Shown here: one piece after another, positions 18,895 to 27,233 of the stretch
Layout of the letters: each line of letters begins with the position of its first letter
Numbering within the stretch: the stretch's first letter is position 1
Assembly: GCF_001563665.1 (NCBI RefSeq)
Contig: NZ_KQ961857.1
Coordinates: 90,580-154,579 of the forward strand
Length of the DNA stretch: 64,000 nucleotides
Direction of reading: 5' to 3'
From: Gardnerella vaginalis
Lineage (GTDB): Bacteria; Actinomycetota; Actinomycetes; Actinomycetales; Bifidobacteriaceae
The notes under the pieces: model-generated
What the model was told of the DNA's origin: nothing
Database searches by the model: none
The model's input: only the letters and a program-made list of their open reading frames with translations
Made by a program: the position numbers and the translations under genes

Positions 18895-20214
18895 TCATAT
18901 TCTCTCAACAGCACCAATAGCTTTCTTACCTCTACGAAGTAAAGCAAATCGATTATGCAAGAACGAATCTTCACCTAAAACGTCATCAACACTATTTACG
19001 CGCTCGTTATTCAAATACAAGCCGCCAGAAGTAATAGCACGGCGAGCTTCAGAAATAGTGCTGAACAATCCTGCTGCAACAGATGCTTCAACAATACGAT
19101 TACCTACACTAGACTTAGCAAAATCCAAATTTCCATCTTCGTTTTTAACTTTAACGCCATCTATTGCAGCTTCAAGAGTTTGCTCATCAATATTGCTAAG
19201 ATCTCCACGACCAAACAAAGCAGATGAAGCAGAAATAGCCTGATTTGTAACATCCTCGCCATGCACAAAACTTGTAACTTCCCAAGCTAAAACTCTCTGA
19301 GCTTCACGACTACCAGGATCTTCCTGTATTTGCTGTTCTAGACGCTCAATCTCACTCTTTGGAAGGAACGTAAAAGCCTTCAAAAGCTTCACTACTTCAT
19401 CATCAGGCTGATTAAACCAGAATTGATAGAAACGATAAGGGCTAAGCATAGTAGGATCAAGCCACATGGCATTACCTTCAGATTTGCCGAATTTACGACC
19501 TTGATTATCTGTAATAATCGGGCTTGTAAACACATGCACAGATGCTCCACGAACTTTACGAATCAAATCCATTCCAGAAGTTAAATTACCCCACTGATCT
19601 GAACCGCCAAGTTGCAAAGTAACGTTGTAATTATCAAATAAGTACAAAAAGTCATTTCCTTGCAAAACTTGGTAGCTAAACTCAGCAAATGAAATACCTT
19701 CATCAGAATTCAAACGCCTAGCAACAATATCTTTAGAAAGCATCGTACCAACGCGGAAATTTTTACCAACATCACGCAAGAAATCTATAGCAGACATCTT
19801 TGAAACCCAGTCATAATTACTTACGAATCGCACTGGATTTTCTCCATCAAGCGGCAAAATTCTTCCAATTTGCTTACGTAAACGATCAGCCCAAGCAGAA
19901 ACAATATCTTTAGAATTTAGCGTGCGCTCTCCACTTTGACGAGGATCTCCAATCAAACCGGTAGCTCCACCAACTAAGGCAATAGGATGATGTCCTGCAA
20001 CTTGCAAATGACGCATATTAATAAGCTGAACAAGATTACCTATATGCAAAGAAGCAGCAGTAGGATCATATCCGCAATAATACGTCAATGGTTCTCCGTC
20101 AAGTGCTTGAGCAAGCTGCTTCTCGTCAGTAGATTGCGAAATCAATCCACGCCATTTCAGCTCTTCAAACAAAGAAGCAAACCCAGCCTCTTTGTAATTC
20201 CTGACCTGAGCCAT
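18895..20214 (-). CDS. tyrS: Tyrosyl-tRNA synthetase
   Basis: Class I aminoacyl-tRNA synthetase charging tRNA-Tyr, 439 residues. HIGH motif appears as [16 protein letters not shown] as [11 protein letters not shown], and the tyrosine pocket as [12 protein letters not shown] near residue 46. The C-terminal S4 domain (about 365-430) with [12 protein letters not shown] is intact. AAGGAG precedes the ATG by seven bases. It is downstream of argR with an 86-base gap, in a run of translation genes that includes pheT and pheS. Confidence 0.98.
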   Translation of the reverse strand: MAQVRNYKEAGFASLFEELKWRGLISQSTDEKQLAQALDGEPLTYYCGYDPTAASLHIGNLVQLINMRHLQVAGHHPIALVGGATGLIGDPRQSGERTLNSKDIVSAWADRLRKQIGRILPLDGENPVRFVSNYDWVSKMSAIDFLRDVGKNFRVGTMLSKDIVARRLNSDEGISFAEFSYQVLQGNDFLYLFDNYNVTLQLGGSDQWGNLTSGMDLIRKVRGASVHVFTSPIITDNQGRKFGKSEGNAMWLDPTMLSPYRFYQFWFNQPDDEVVKLLKAFTFLPKSEIERLEQQIQEDPGSREAQRVLAWEVTSFVHGEDVTNQAISASSALFGRGDLSNIDEQTLEAAIDGVKVKNEDGNLDFAKSSVGNRIVEASVAAGLFSTISEARRAITSGGLYLNNERVNSVDDVLGEDSFLHNRFALLRRGKKAIGAVERI

Positions 20215-20300
20215 TCGTATCTCCTTATTGCAAAAATTACAGAAAATATCATGCGCTTAAAGCGCTATAAGCCTTTCAATTTTGTCAGTAGATGACGACA

Positions 20301-20903
20301 CTATTTTGAAACAACAGAAAGTAACCAGTTTGCTCTTTTTTCAGCTTCCTCATTAGATACGCAAACCATAATCACAGTATCATCTCCAGCAACAGAGCCA
20401 AGAATACCTTTTAATGGTTGCTTATCAATAACACTAGCAACATACTGTGCAGCTCCAGATGGAGTATGAATTACAACAATATTATTTGCGAAACCAACTT
20501 CTGTGATAAGTCCTGAAACCACACGCGCAACTTGCTGATCAATACGCACAGTATCCATAGCATGGCGGTTTCCAGTACCATCACCTAAAACATATGCGAT
20601 TCTACCATCAGTAAGACGTATTTTAACAGCATTCATTTCGTCTAAATCACGACTCAAAGTAGCTTGAGTAACATAAAAACCGTGACGAGCTAGAATCTTA
20701 GAAAGCTGAGATTGTGAAGTAATAACCTCACTTAAGATAGCTTGCTCAATTGCATTTAATCGTGCAGCTTTAGTAACAGGGCGTTGCTTTCCAACTGATT
20801 TACTAGTATTAAATTCTTCTGCTCCATTATTGTCATCTGCATAATCATAACTATCAAAATCATTTACGCTTACATTCTTAAACGTTTTATTAGATTTAGT
20901 CAT
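20301..20903 (-). CDS. argR: Arginine repressor ArgR
   Basis: Hexameric transcription factor that senses arginine. The winged helix spans about residues 45-110 (QATLSRDLDEM recognition helix region); the C-terminal oligomerisation and ligand domain keeps GSVAGDDTVIMVC, whose two Asp residues contact arginine in the family. About 40 extra, Asn/Asp-rich residues precede the DNA-binding domain. None of the arginine biosynthesis genes is adjacent: tyrS lies downstream and pheT upstream. In Bifidobacterium, to my recollection, argCJBDF and argGH flank argR between the same aminoacyl-tRNA synthetase genes, so this copy looks like a survivor of gene loss. Both domains appear intact, so it may still regulate genes elsewhere, including itself. 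Confidence 0.93.
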   Translation of the reverse strand: MTKSNKTFKNVSVNDFDSYDYADDNNGAEEFNTSKSVGKQRPVTKAARLNAIEQAILSEVITSQSQLSKILARHGFYVTQATLSRDLDEMNAVKIRLTDGRIAYVLGDGTGNRHAMDTVRIDQQVARVVSGLITEVGFANNIVVIHTPSGAAQYVASVIDKQPLKGILGSVAGDDTVIMVCVSNEEAEKRANWLLSVVSK

Positions 20904-20915
20904 AATATTTATGCA
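20902..20915 (-). promoter_or_regulatory. Candidate ARG box over the argR start codon
   Basis: On the minus strand the 14 bases TGCATAAATATTAT match the general ARG-box pattern TGMATWWWWATKCA at 12 of 14 positions, missing only the last two. It lies between the ribosome binding site and the start codon, where bound ArgR would repress its own gene. AT-rich context makes chance matches likely. Confidence 0.4.
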
Positions 20916-21049
20916 CCTTTTATATACCTTTTTACAGATTATTCCAATCTAATATACATTAAAATACTAATAAATATTTAATTTTTTACACAATTTTATA
21001 TAAATCAAAAACAATCAATATATAAAATCAAAATAATTCTAAAACACAT

Positions 21050-21093
21050 AAATAGTGTAACTGAACGAATGAAAACGAACAGTTACACTATTT
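21050..21093 (-). terminator. Terminator of pheST
   Basis: A 14-bp perfect stem, AAATAGTGTAACTG (21050-21063) with CAGTTACACTATTT (21080-21093), 75 bases beyond the pheT stop codon. The flanks are AT-rich. It separates pheT from argR. Confidence 0.7.
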
Positions 21094-21167
21094 AACAAGC
21101 CATTAGCTAGTAAAGCTACGAAAAGCATTGACTAACAGCACTTAAGCGTAATTTAGAATATTAAATA

Positions 21168-23792
21168 CTACACTCGCAAAGTAGCATGCAATTCTTTAGC
21201 AGATTTTGTAATCGATTCGCGTACAGATTCCATCTCTTCACCAGAAAGAGTTCTATCTTTCGCGCGGAAAGTCACAGAATATGCAAGAGATCTTAAGCCA
21301 TCTGAAAGCTGCTCGCCTTCATAAACGTCAAAAAGCTCAATAGACTCAAGCAAATCACCAGAAGCTTTTTTAATAGCATCTTCCAAATCCTTAGCAGTTA
21401 AAGAAGAAGGAGCAACAAAAGCAAAATCTTGCTTAACTGGAGGGAATGTTGAAACAGGCTTAGCTTGAACAGGCTTAATGCACATAGATGCAAATAAAGC
21501 AGTTAAATCAAGCTCAAAAGCAGCAGAATGTTTAGGCAAATCTAAATTCTCATCAACTTGAGGATGCAACTCTCCTACAATACCAATCTCAACTCCGTCA
21601 CTTCCATCAACTGGAACATACACTTTAGCAGTACGACCGGGATGCCAAGAAGCAGGAACAACATTTGCAGAAAGCTGGCGAATTTCAAAATCAACACCAA
21701 TTCGCTTTCCTAAACGTGTAACTGCTTCTACAGCATCGCTCCAATCTACATCTCTATGAGTTGCAAGCCAACCAGTTTCTTCAGCTTTACCTGTCATTAG
21801 AGCAGAAACATGCAAAGGTTGATCTGGCAAACCTGCATCCAATGCAGCAAGTTCAGCATCTGTAGGGCGCACACAACCAGGCAAAGCTGGAATAGCAGGA
21901 GCTTTAGGATCTGCAAGATACACGTGACCTAATTCATAAAGCGAAACATCACTTAAACCACGATGAAGATTCCTACGAACGCTACCAGCTAAAGTAGTAA
22001 GAATATTACGGCGAAGCCAAGGTCTATTCTCAGCCAAAGGATTAGCAATTCTAACGCTAACTTTAGATACTTCATCAACATCTTGGCGGAAAGCTTTAAA
22101 ATCTTCCTCTCCAACGAATGGATAGCTCAAAGACTCAACTAGTCCCATTTCTGCAAGCTCATACGCAATAGCTCTACGAATAGATTGTTCAGCAGTCAAA
22201 CCCGTTTTACCAACAATAGGAACAGCAGGAACTTTAACAGGAATCTCGTCATAACCAATTAAACGAGCGATTTCTTCAACTAAATCACAAGGCTCATTCA
22301 AATCTGGTCTCCAAGTAGGAGGAAGAACTGAAAACGAACCATTTCCACCACCAGCTACTGAACAACCAATATCAGTTAGAATATCGCTAATACGATTCAA
22401 ATCAACATCAAGACCTGCAACACGCTTAACTTCATCAGCTTTGAAAACAATAACACTACGCTGTTGAGTGTTATTAACGTCATTAGGATACTTAGATGGA
22501 TTACCTCCACCTAAATCAGCTAATAACTTAACAGCCATTTGAGCTGCAGCAGGCTGAAGCTCAGTATCAACACCACGTTCAAACCTACGAGAAGCTTCAG
22601 AAGGAATCTTATGGCGACGAGCTGTACGAGCAATAGAAACAGGATCGAAGTGAGCTGATTCAATCAACACATTCTTAGTTTCACTCGTAACTTCTCCATA
22701 CATTCCACCCATAACTCCAGCAAGACCTAACACGCGAGAGCCATGATTTCCACTTGGAGAATCACAAATCACTAAATCCTCTTCAGTAAGCTCATGATCT
22801 TTACCATCTAAAGTAGTTAAATGCTCACCTGTTCTAGCGCGGCGAACAACAATAGGACCATCGATTTTATCTAAATCGTAAGCATGCAAAGGCTGACCAA
22901 GATCCAACATCACATAATTTGTTACATCTACAGCAAGGGAAATTCCACGCATACCTGCACGAGTCAAACGTCTGCGCATCCATTGAGGACTAGAAGCATT
23001 CGCGTCAACATTCCTAATAGCGCGAGCATAATAACGATCACAACCAATAACGCCATGAATAGGATTATTATCTTCAATACTTACATCAATATCAGTTGGC
23101 TCTCCTGCTGGAAGACCATCTAAAACTGGAATATCTTTATTTAATTCAATAACAGGATCTTTATAAACTGCTCCAGTTGAATTATGGTATTCACGAGCAA
23201 CACCTCTATATGAGAATGCATAACCACGATCAGGAGTTATGTTAATCTCTAAAATCGGCTTATTTAGATGCAGCAAATCCATAACATCATCGCCAGGTTT
23301 CAAAGCATCGTATTCAGCTTTAGAGAACCCATACTCGCGTAGCAAAATAATTCCATTATGACTGTCACCTAATCCAAGCTCACGCTCGGAAGCACACATG
23401 CCATCCGAAATATGACCATAAGTTTTTCTAGGCTCAATCTTGAAATCTCCAGGAAGCACAGCTCCAGGAAGCGTCACAACAACCTTTTCTCCAGCAGCCA
23501 TATTAGGAGCGCCACAAATAATGCCACGAGGAACCTTCTTACCGTTGGCATCAACATCGTTATACTTATCTCCAACGTCAATATGGCACCAGTTTATAGT
23601 TTTACCGTTCTTTTGTGGTTCAGGAGTAGCATCAACTACGTAGCCAACAACAATAGGACCTGTAACCTGAGATGCGTGTATTTCTTCCTCTTCTAAACCA
23701 ACACGAACTAAATCTTTAGCTAGTTGTTCACAAGTTAAACCATCTGGCACTTCAACATGATCTTTAAGCCAGTCAATATCTACCATTGGCAT
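21168..23792 (-). CDS. pheT: Phenylalanyl-tRNA synthetase beta subunit
   Basis: The large subunit of the alpha2-beta2 enzyme that charges tRNA-Phe. At 874 residues it has the usual order: EMAP-like tRNA-binding domain (residues about 45-150, VGYVVDATPEPQKNGKTINW), B3/4 editing domain with the ARTGEHLTTLDGKDHELT segment, B5 domain, and C-terminal anticodon-binding FDX domain (VSTFPPVKQDFAFV). The ATG at 23792 follows GGGGGAG; pheS ends inside this binding site, five bases before the start, so translation is probably coupled. Confidence 0.98.
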   Translation of the reverse strand: MPMVDIDWLKDHVEVPDGLTCEQLAKDLVRVGLEEEEIHASQVTGPIVVGYVVDATPEPQKNGKTINWCHIDVGDKYNDVDANGKKVPRGIICGAPNMAAGEKVVVTLPGAVLPGDFKIEPRKTYGHISDGMCASERELGLGDSHNGIILLREYGFSKAEYDALKPGDDVMDLLHLNKPILEINITPDRGYAFSYRGVAREYHNSTGAVYKDPVIELNKDIPVLDGLPAGEPTDIDVSIEDNNPIHGVIGCDRYYARAIRNVDANASSPQWMRRRLTRAGMRGISLAVDVTNYVMLDLGQPLHAYDLDKIDGPIVVRRARTGEHLTTLDGKDHELTEEDLVICDSPSGNHGSRVLGLAGVMGGMYGEVTSETKNVLIESAHFDPVSIARTARRHKIPSEASRRFERGVDTELQPAAAQMAVKLLADLGGGNPSKYPNDVNNTQQRSVIVFKADEVKRVAGLDVDLNRISDILTDIGCSVAGGGNGSFSVLPPTWRPDLNEPCDLVEEIARLIGYDEIPVKVPAVPIVGKTGLTAEQSIRRAIAYELAEMGLVESLSYPFVGEEDFKAFRQDVDEVSKVSVRIANPLAENRPWLRRNILTTLAGSVRRNLHRGLSDVSLYELGHVYLADPKAPAIPALPGCVRPTDAELAALDAGLPDQPLHVSALMTGKAEETGWLATHRDVDWSDAVEAVTRLGKRIGVDFEIRQLSANVVPASWHPGRTAKVYVPVDGSDGVEIGIVGELHPQVDENLDLPKHSAAFELDLTALFASMCIKPVQAKPVSTFPPVKQDFAFVAPSSLTAKDLEDAIKKASGDLLESIELFDVYEGEQLSDGLRSLAYSVTFRAKDRTLSGEEMESVRESITKSAKELHATLRV

Positions 23793-23797
23793 GAGTA

Positions 23798-24865
23798 TTA
23801 CTCCCCCATTACAAACTGTTGTGCGAAGCGCTTATCGCCTTCAACCAAATCATGCATATCGTTAATATCGTGTCGAAGCAACAAAGTACGCTCCAAACCT
23901 ACTCCAAAAGCGAAACCTGTATAAACTTCTGGATCTAATCCTGCAGACTTAAGCACATTAGGATTTACCATTCCACAGCCGCCCCACTCGATCCAGCCAG
24001 GACCACCTTTTTTATCTGGGAACCACAAATCAAGCTCAGCACTAGGCTCAGTAAATGGAAAATAGCTAGGACGTAAGCGGCTCTTTGCATCTGGACCAAA
24101 CATAGCAACAGCCAAACGATCAAGAACACCCTTCAAATCAGCCATACTCAGATTCTTATCTACAGCCAAAGCTTCGCATTGATGGAACACTGGAGTGTGA
24201 GTTGCATCTAGCTCATCAGTACGAAAAACTCTACCTGGAGAAGCAATATAAAGAGGAACACCACGTTCAATTAAAGCACGAACTTGATCAGATGAAGTTT
24301 GCGTACGCAAAACCATGTTCGAACCAACAAATCCAGCAGCATCTTGAGCTTGATTACCTTGAACATAGAAAGTGTCTTGCATTTGGCGAGCAGGATGATC
24401 TGGTCCAAAATTCAAAGCATCAAAATCGAACCACTCAGTTTCAACCTCAGGACCTGCAGAAATTTGCCAACCCATAGACACAAAAAAGTCTTCAAAATCT
24501 TCAATAATACGCGAAATAGGATGACGCGCACCCAAAGGCTTACGGTTTATAGGAAGCGTCATATCTACAGTTTCCGCAGAAAGAATACGAGCTTCTTCAA
24601 GAGATTTAATTCGTTCAGACGCAACTGCGAAAGCACGACCGAAATCTGCACGCAATTGTGACATTACTTTGCCAACTTCCTTCTTCTGTTCAGCAGGCAA
24701 ACTACCAATCTCTTTACTCGCCAAAGTCATAACAGATTGCGAACCAGCATATTTTGTTTTTGCCGACTTCAAATCATCCATGCTTTGAGCGGACTCTACA
24801 CAAGCAATGCCCTCTTCCACTGCTTTTTTGACAGCATCCAAATCAAATGGCTTATTACCCGTCAC
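23798..24865 (-). CDS. pheS: Phenylalanyl-tRNA synthetase alpha subunit
   Basis: Catalytic subunit, about 355 residues. Class II motifs are seen: motif 2 as VFRTDELDATHTPVFHQCEALAVD (residue positions about 210-235) and motif 3 as GVGLERTLLLRH near the C-terminus; the coiled tRNA-binding arm is at the N-terminus. I set the start at GTG 24865, since AGGAAGGG stands before it, giving the MTGNKPFDL beginning; the ATG at 24883 lacks a binding site. The Ala in FAFGVG of motif 3 is the usual wild-type residue at the p-Cl-Phe selectivity site. It forms an operon with pheT and perhaps with the RNA methyltransferase 45 bases upstream. Confidence 0.97.
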   Translation of the reverse strand: MTGNKPFDLDAVKKAVEEGIACVESAQSMDDLKSAKTKYAGSQSVMTLASKEIGSLPAEQKKEVGKVMSQLRADFGRAFAVASERIKSLEEARILSAETVDMTLPINRKPLGARHPISRIIEDFEDFFVSMGWQISAGPEVETEWFDFDALNFGPDHPARQMQDTFYVQGNQAQDAAGFVGSNMVLRTQTSSDQVRALIERGVPLYIASPGRVFRTDELDATHTPVFHQCEALAVDKNLSMADLKGVLDRLAVAMFGPDAKSRLRPSYFPFTEPSAELDLWFPDKKGGPGWIEWGGCGMVNPNVLKSAGLDPEVYTGFAFGVGLERTLLLRHDINDMHDLVEGDKRFAQQFVMGE

Positions 24866-24910
24866 AGCACCCTTCCTATTCATATAAAAGTTAATCGTTA
24901 CGCTACAAAG

Positions 24911-25900
24911 CTACATTTTTCGCTCATGACTAGACATAGCTAAGCCCATAAGCATAACTGCTGCACTAGTAGCTAAATTCATTGATTCAGCTTTACCATA
25001 AATAGGTATTATTGATATTTCATCAACCTTATTTAGAATTTCCTCATTCAAACCACGAGCTTCATTACCAAATAAAACAGCTAAAGAAGATTTCATTAGT
25101 TCACTATCTTTAACTACAAGAGGAAAATCTTTTGGCTTGCGATTTTTCGTTCCGTAAATATCCGCAGCAATTATTTTCACACCAGCAGATGAAGCCCAAT
25201 CAAACCATTCACTTTCGCTCATAGTAATTACAGGAAGATGGAATAACGAACCTGCAGTAGAGCGAACAAGTTTTGGATTTTGTAAATTAACACAATCGTC
25301 AACAAATACTACAGCATCACATCCTGCAACATCAGCAACACGAATAATAGCACCAGCATTACCTGGATCTCTTACTTGCCAACAAGCTGCAATTCGCAAA
25401 GTTTTACTACTTTTTTTCGCACAATCTTCTAAATTCTTAACATCCGATTCGTAGGAATCTTCTAAAGATTTAGCGTCCAAAACAGCAACAATTCCTTGAC
25501 TATCAGTGCTAATTTTTTTCATTACATCACTTGTTACAGGATGAACATAACACTGTTTTTCCAAAGATTCGCGAACGATAGAAGTGTTTGTGGAAATGTT
25601 TGTAGAAGCGTCTGTAGAAGAAATTGTAGAAGAAGAATTACTATTAGCAGCATTTGAAACGTAGCAACCTGCACTATTATTCGGCGACTCAAGCGAATCC
25701 GAAGACTCAAGCGCATAAACAGCATCATCTAATGCATAAATATCACAAATAAAGTCTGAAGCATATCGAACAGCTTCACGTACACTTTGAGGTCCTTCAA
25801 CTAAAAACTTTAAATTTTCATGTGATTTTATACGTTTTATAGCACAAATACGCTTTACTCTATCGCTATGAGGATTATCCATCAATTCTTTCAAAGGCAT
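24911..25900 (-). CDS. TrmH/SpoU family RNA 2'-O-methyltransferase
   Basis: A knotted SPOUT methyltransferase acting on tRNA or 23S rRNA. The N-terminal substrate-binding domain (about 1-60, KFLVEGPQSVREAVR) matches the SpoU_sub_bind pattern; the catalytic domain has RDPGNAGAIIRVADVAGCDAV (motif 1, Asn and Arg conserved), LFGNEARGLNEE (motif 2) and IPIYGKAESMNLATSAAVML (motif 3). Between them is an 80-residue insert full of Ser, Asn and Thr, unusual in length. GGTG precedes the ATG. In Bifidobacterium and other actinobacteria a gene of this kind lies directly before pheS, as here. Confidence 0.9.
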   Translation of the reverse strand: MPLKELMDNPHSDRVKRICAIKRIKSHENLKFLVEGPQSVREAVRYASDFICDIYALDDAVYALESSDSLESPNNSAGCYVSNAANSNSSSTISSTDASTNISTNTSIVRESLEKQCYVHPVTSDVMKKISTDSQGIVAVLDAKSLEDSYESDVKNLEDCAKKSSKTLRIAACWQVRDPGNAGAIIRVADVAGCDAVVFVDDCVNLQNPKLVRSTAGSLFHLPVITMSESEWFDWASSAGVKIIAADIYGTKNRKPKDFPLVVKDSELMKSSLAVLFGNEARGLNEEILNKVDEISIIPIYGKAESMNLATSAAVMLMGLAMSSHERKM

Positions 25901-25950
25901 AATATCACCTTACTTTAAACTCATACCAACGCTTAAGAATGCTAATTAAA

Positions 25951-26967
25951 TTACTCATGATGCTCAGATGAGCTAGGAGTTGTGTATCCTTCAGGTTCTA
26001 GTTGAAAAGTGGTATGCGAAACAGATACAGGAAAATGCTCACGTAAACAATCTTGAAGTTGACTAAGAATTTGTGCGCACTGATCCATATTCAAATCTCT
26101 ATCAACAACTACATGAGCCATAAAAATAGGCATACCTGTAGAAACAGTACTAGCATGCAAATCGTGCACAGCTATTACATGCTCAACACCTTCTAAATGC
26201 TTACGAACTAAATCTAAATCTAAACCTTCAGGTGTTTGTTCCAATAATACTTTTATAGCATTTTTTAATAATTTTATTGCCCTAGGAATCATCAAAATCG
26301 CAATAATTCCACCAGCTAAAGCATCAAATCCACTCCAATTAGTACTCATCATAACAACTGCTGAAATTACTACAGCTACAGACCCTAAAGCATCATTCAT
26401 AACCTCTAAGAAAGCAGCTCGCATATTCATATTGTCGTTAGAACGAGAAACTAAAATAATAATAGATCCAACATTGGCAATCAAACCAAGAAGACCAAAG
26501 AAAAGCAGCTGATTCACATCATGAATACCACTATGCCCATTACCAAAAAGACGCATACACGCTTCAACAAGAGCATATACTCCAACGAAAAGTAATACTA
26601 AAGCACCTGCTGCAGCTGTAATAACTTCTAAACGCGCCCATCCCCATGTACGTTTCCTATTAGGACGGCGCTGCATAAGTATTGCAGTTAGAGTCGAAGC
26701 AACAAGAACTGATATATCTGTGAGCATATGCCCAGCATCAATAAGAAGCGAAAGAGAATTTGTAAGGAAAGATCCTACTACTTCTGCAAAGAAAACTATT
26801 GACGTAAGAGATAAAGTTAGAATCAAGCGCTTCTGATGCGAACGATGCGGATTATAGCTATTATTACGTGATTCGTTCGAATTAGATTCAATAGAATATT
26901 GCGAAAAATCAGTATTAGCATAAGATTCATTTGAGCTAGATTGCGTTGAAATATCATGATTATGCAT
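25951..26967 (-). CDS. Cation diffusion facilitator transporter (CzcD/ZitB-like)
   Basis: A CDF-family metal-proton antiporter for Zn(II) or related ions, 338 residues with six membrane helices (about residues 48-245). Metal-site residues of the family are visible: HMLTD in helix 2 (IDAGHMLTDISVLVAS) and the helix 5 EVMNDALGS. The cytoplasmic C-terminal domain has the HDLHAS segment and a conserved H-rich sensor strand. An N-terminal His/Ser/Asn-rich tail of 45 residues precedes the first helix; a second His pair sits at the C-terminus. GGGGG lies ten bases before the ATG. Metal specificity is not resolved; HxxxD plus NxxxD-type sites favour zinc. Confidence 0.88.
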   Translation of the reverse strand: MHNHDISTQSSSNESYANTDFSQYSIESNSNESRNNSYNPHRSHQKRLILTLSLTSIVFFAEVVGSFLTNSLSLLIDAGHMLTDISVLVASTLTAILMQRRPNRKRTWGWARLEVITAAAGALVLLFVGVYALVEACMRLFGNGHSGIHDVNQLLFFGLLGLIANVGSIIILVSRSNDNMNMRAAFLEVMNDALGSVAVVISAVVMMSTNWSGFDALAGGIIAILMIPRAIKLLKNAIKVLLEQTPEGLDLDLVRKHLEGVEHVIAVHDLHASTVSTGMPIFMAHVVVDRDLNMDQCAQILSQLQDCLREHFPVSVSHTTFQLEPEGYTTPSSSEHHE

Positions 26968-27040
26968 AAATTAAGCACCCCCTATATGAGCATACATCAG
27001 TTAAATAAATCACAAAATATTTATGATTATTATTTTTGCG

Positions 27041-27168
27041 CTATGACCCATGATTTTGGCATATAACCCCTGATTTTTGGACACACGACCAATGAATTTT
27101 TGGGCATATAACCATGAATTTGGCATACGACCAATTATTTTAGTCATATAACCATGATTTTAGTAAAA
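27041..27168. repeat. Degenerate ~20-bp tandem repeat array
   Basis: Six imperfect copies of a 19-23 bp unit of the form CATATAACCATGATTTTGG start at about 27041, 27060, 27082, 27105, 27124 and 27145. Two sub-types alternate: CATATAACC.. and CATACGACCAA... The array fills half of the 266-base gap between the helicase gene's 3' end and the cation transporter. It has no dyad symmetry inside the unit like that of CRISPR repeats and no spacers. Confidence 0.7.
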
Positions 27169-27233
27169 CGTGTGAAAAGATATGTGCTTATAGTGACGTT
27201 TAACACAACACTTGCCAGAATCCCATAGCTGTA

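Noticed and set aside
27041-27168. CRISPR array
   Set aside because: Units are degenerate and contiguous, there are no unique spacers of uniform length, and no cas gene is present.
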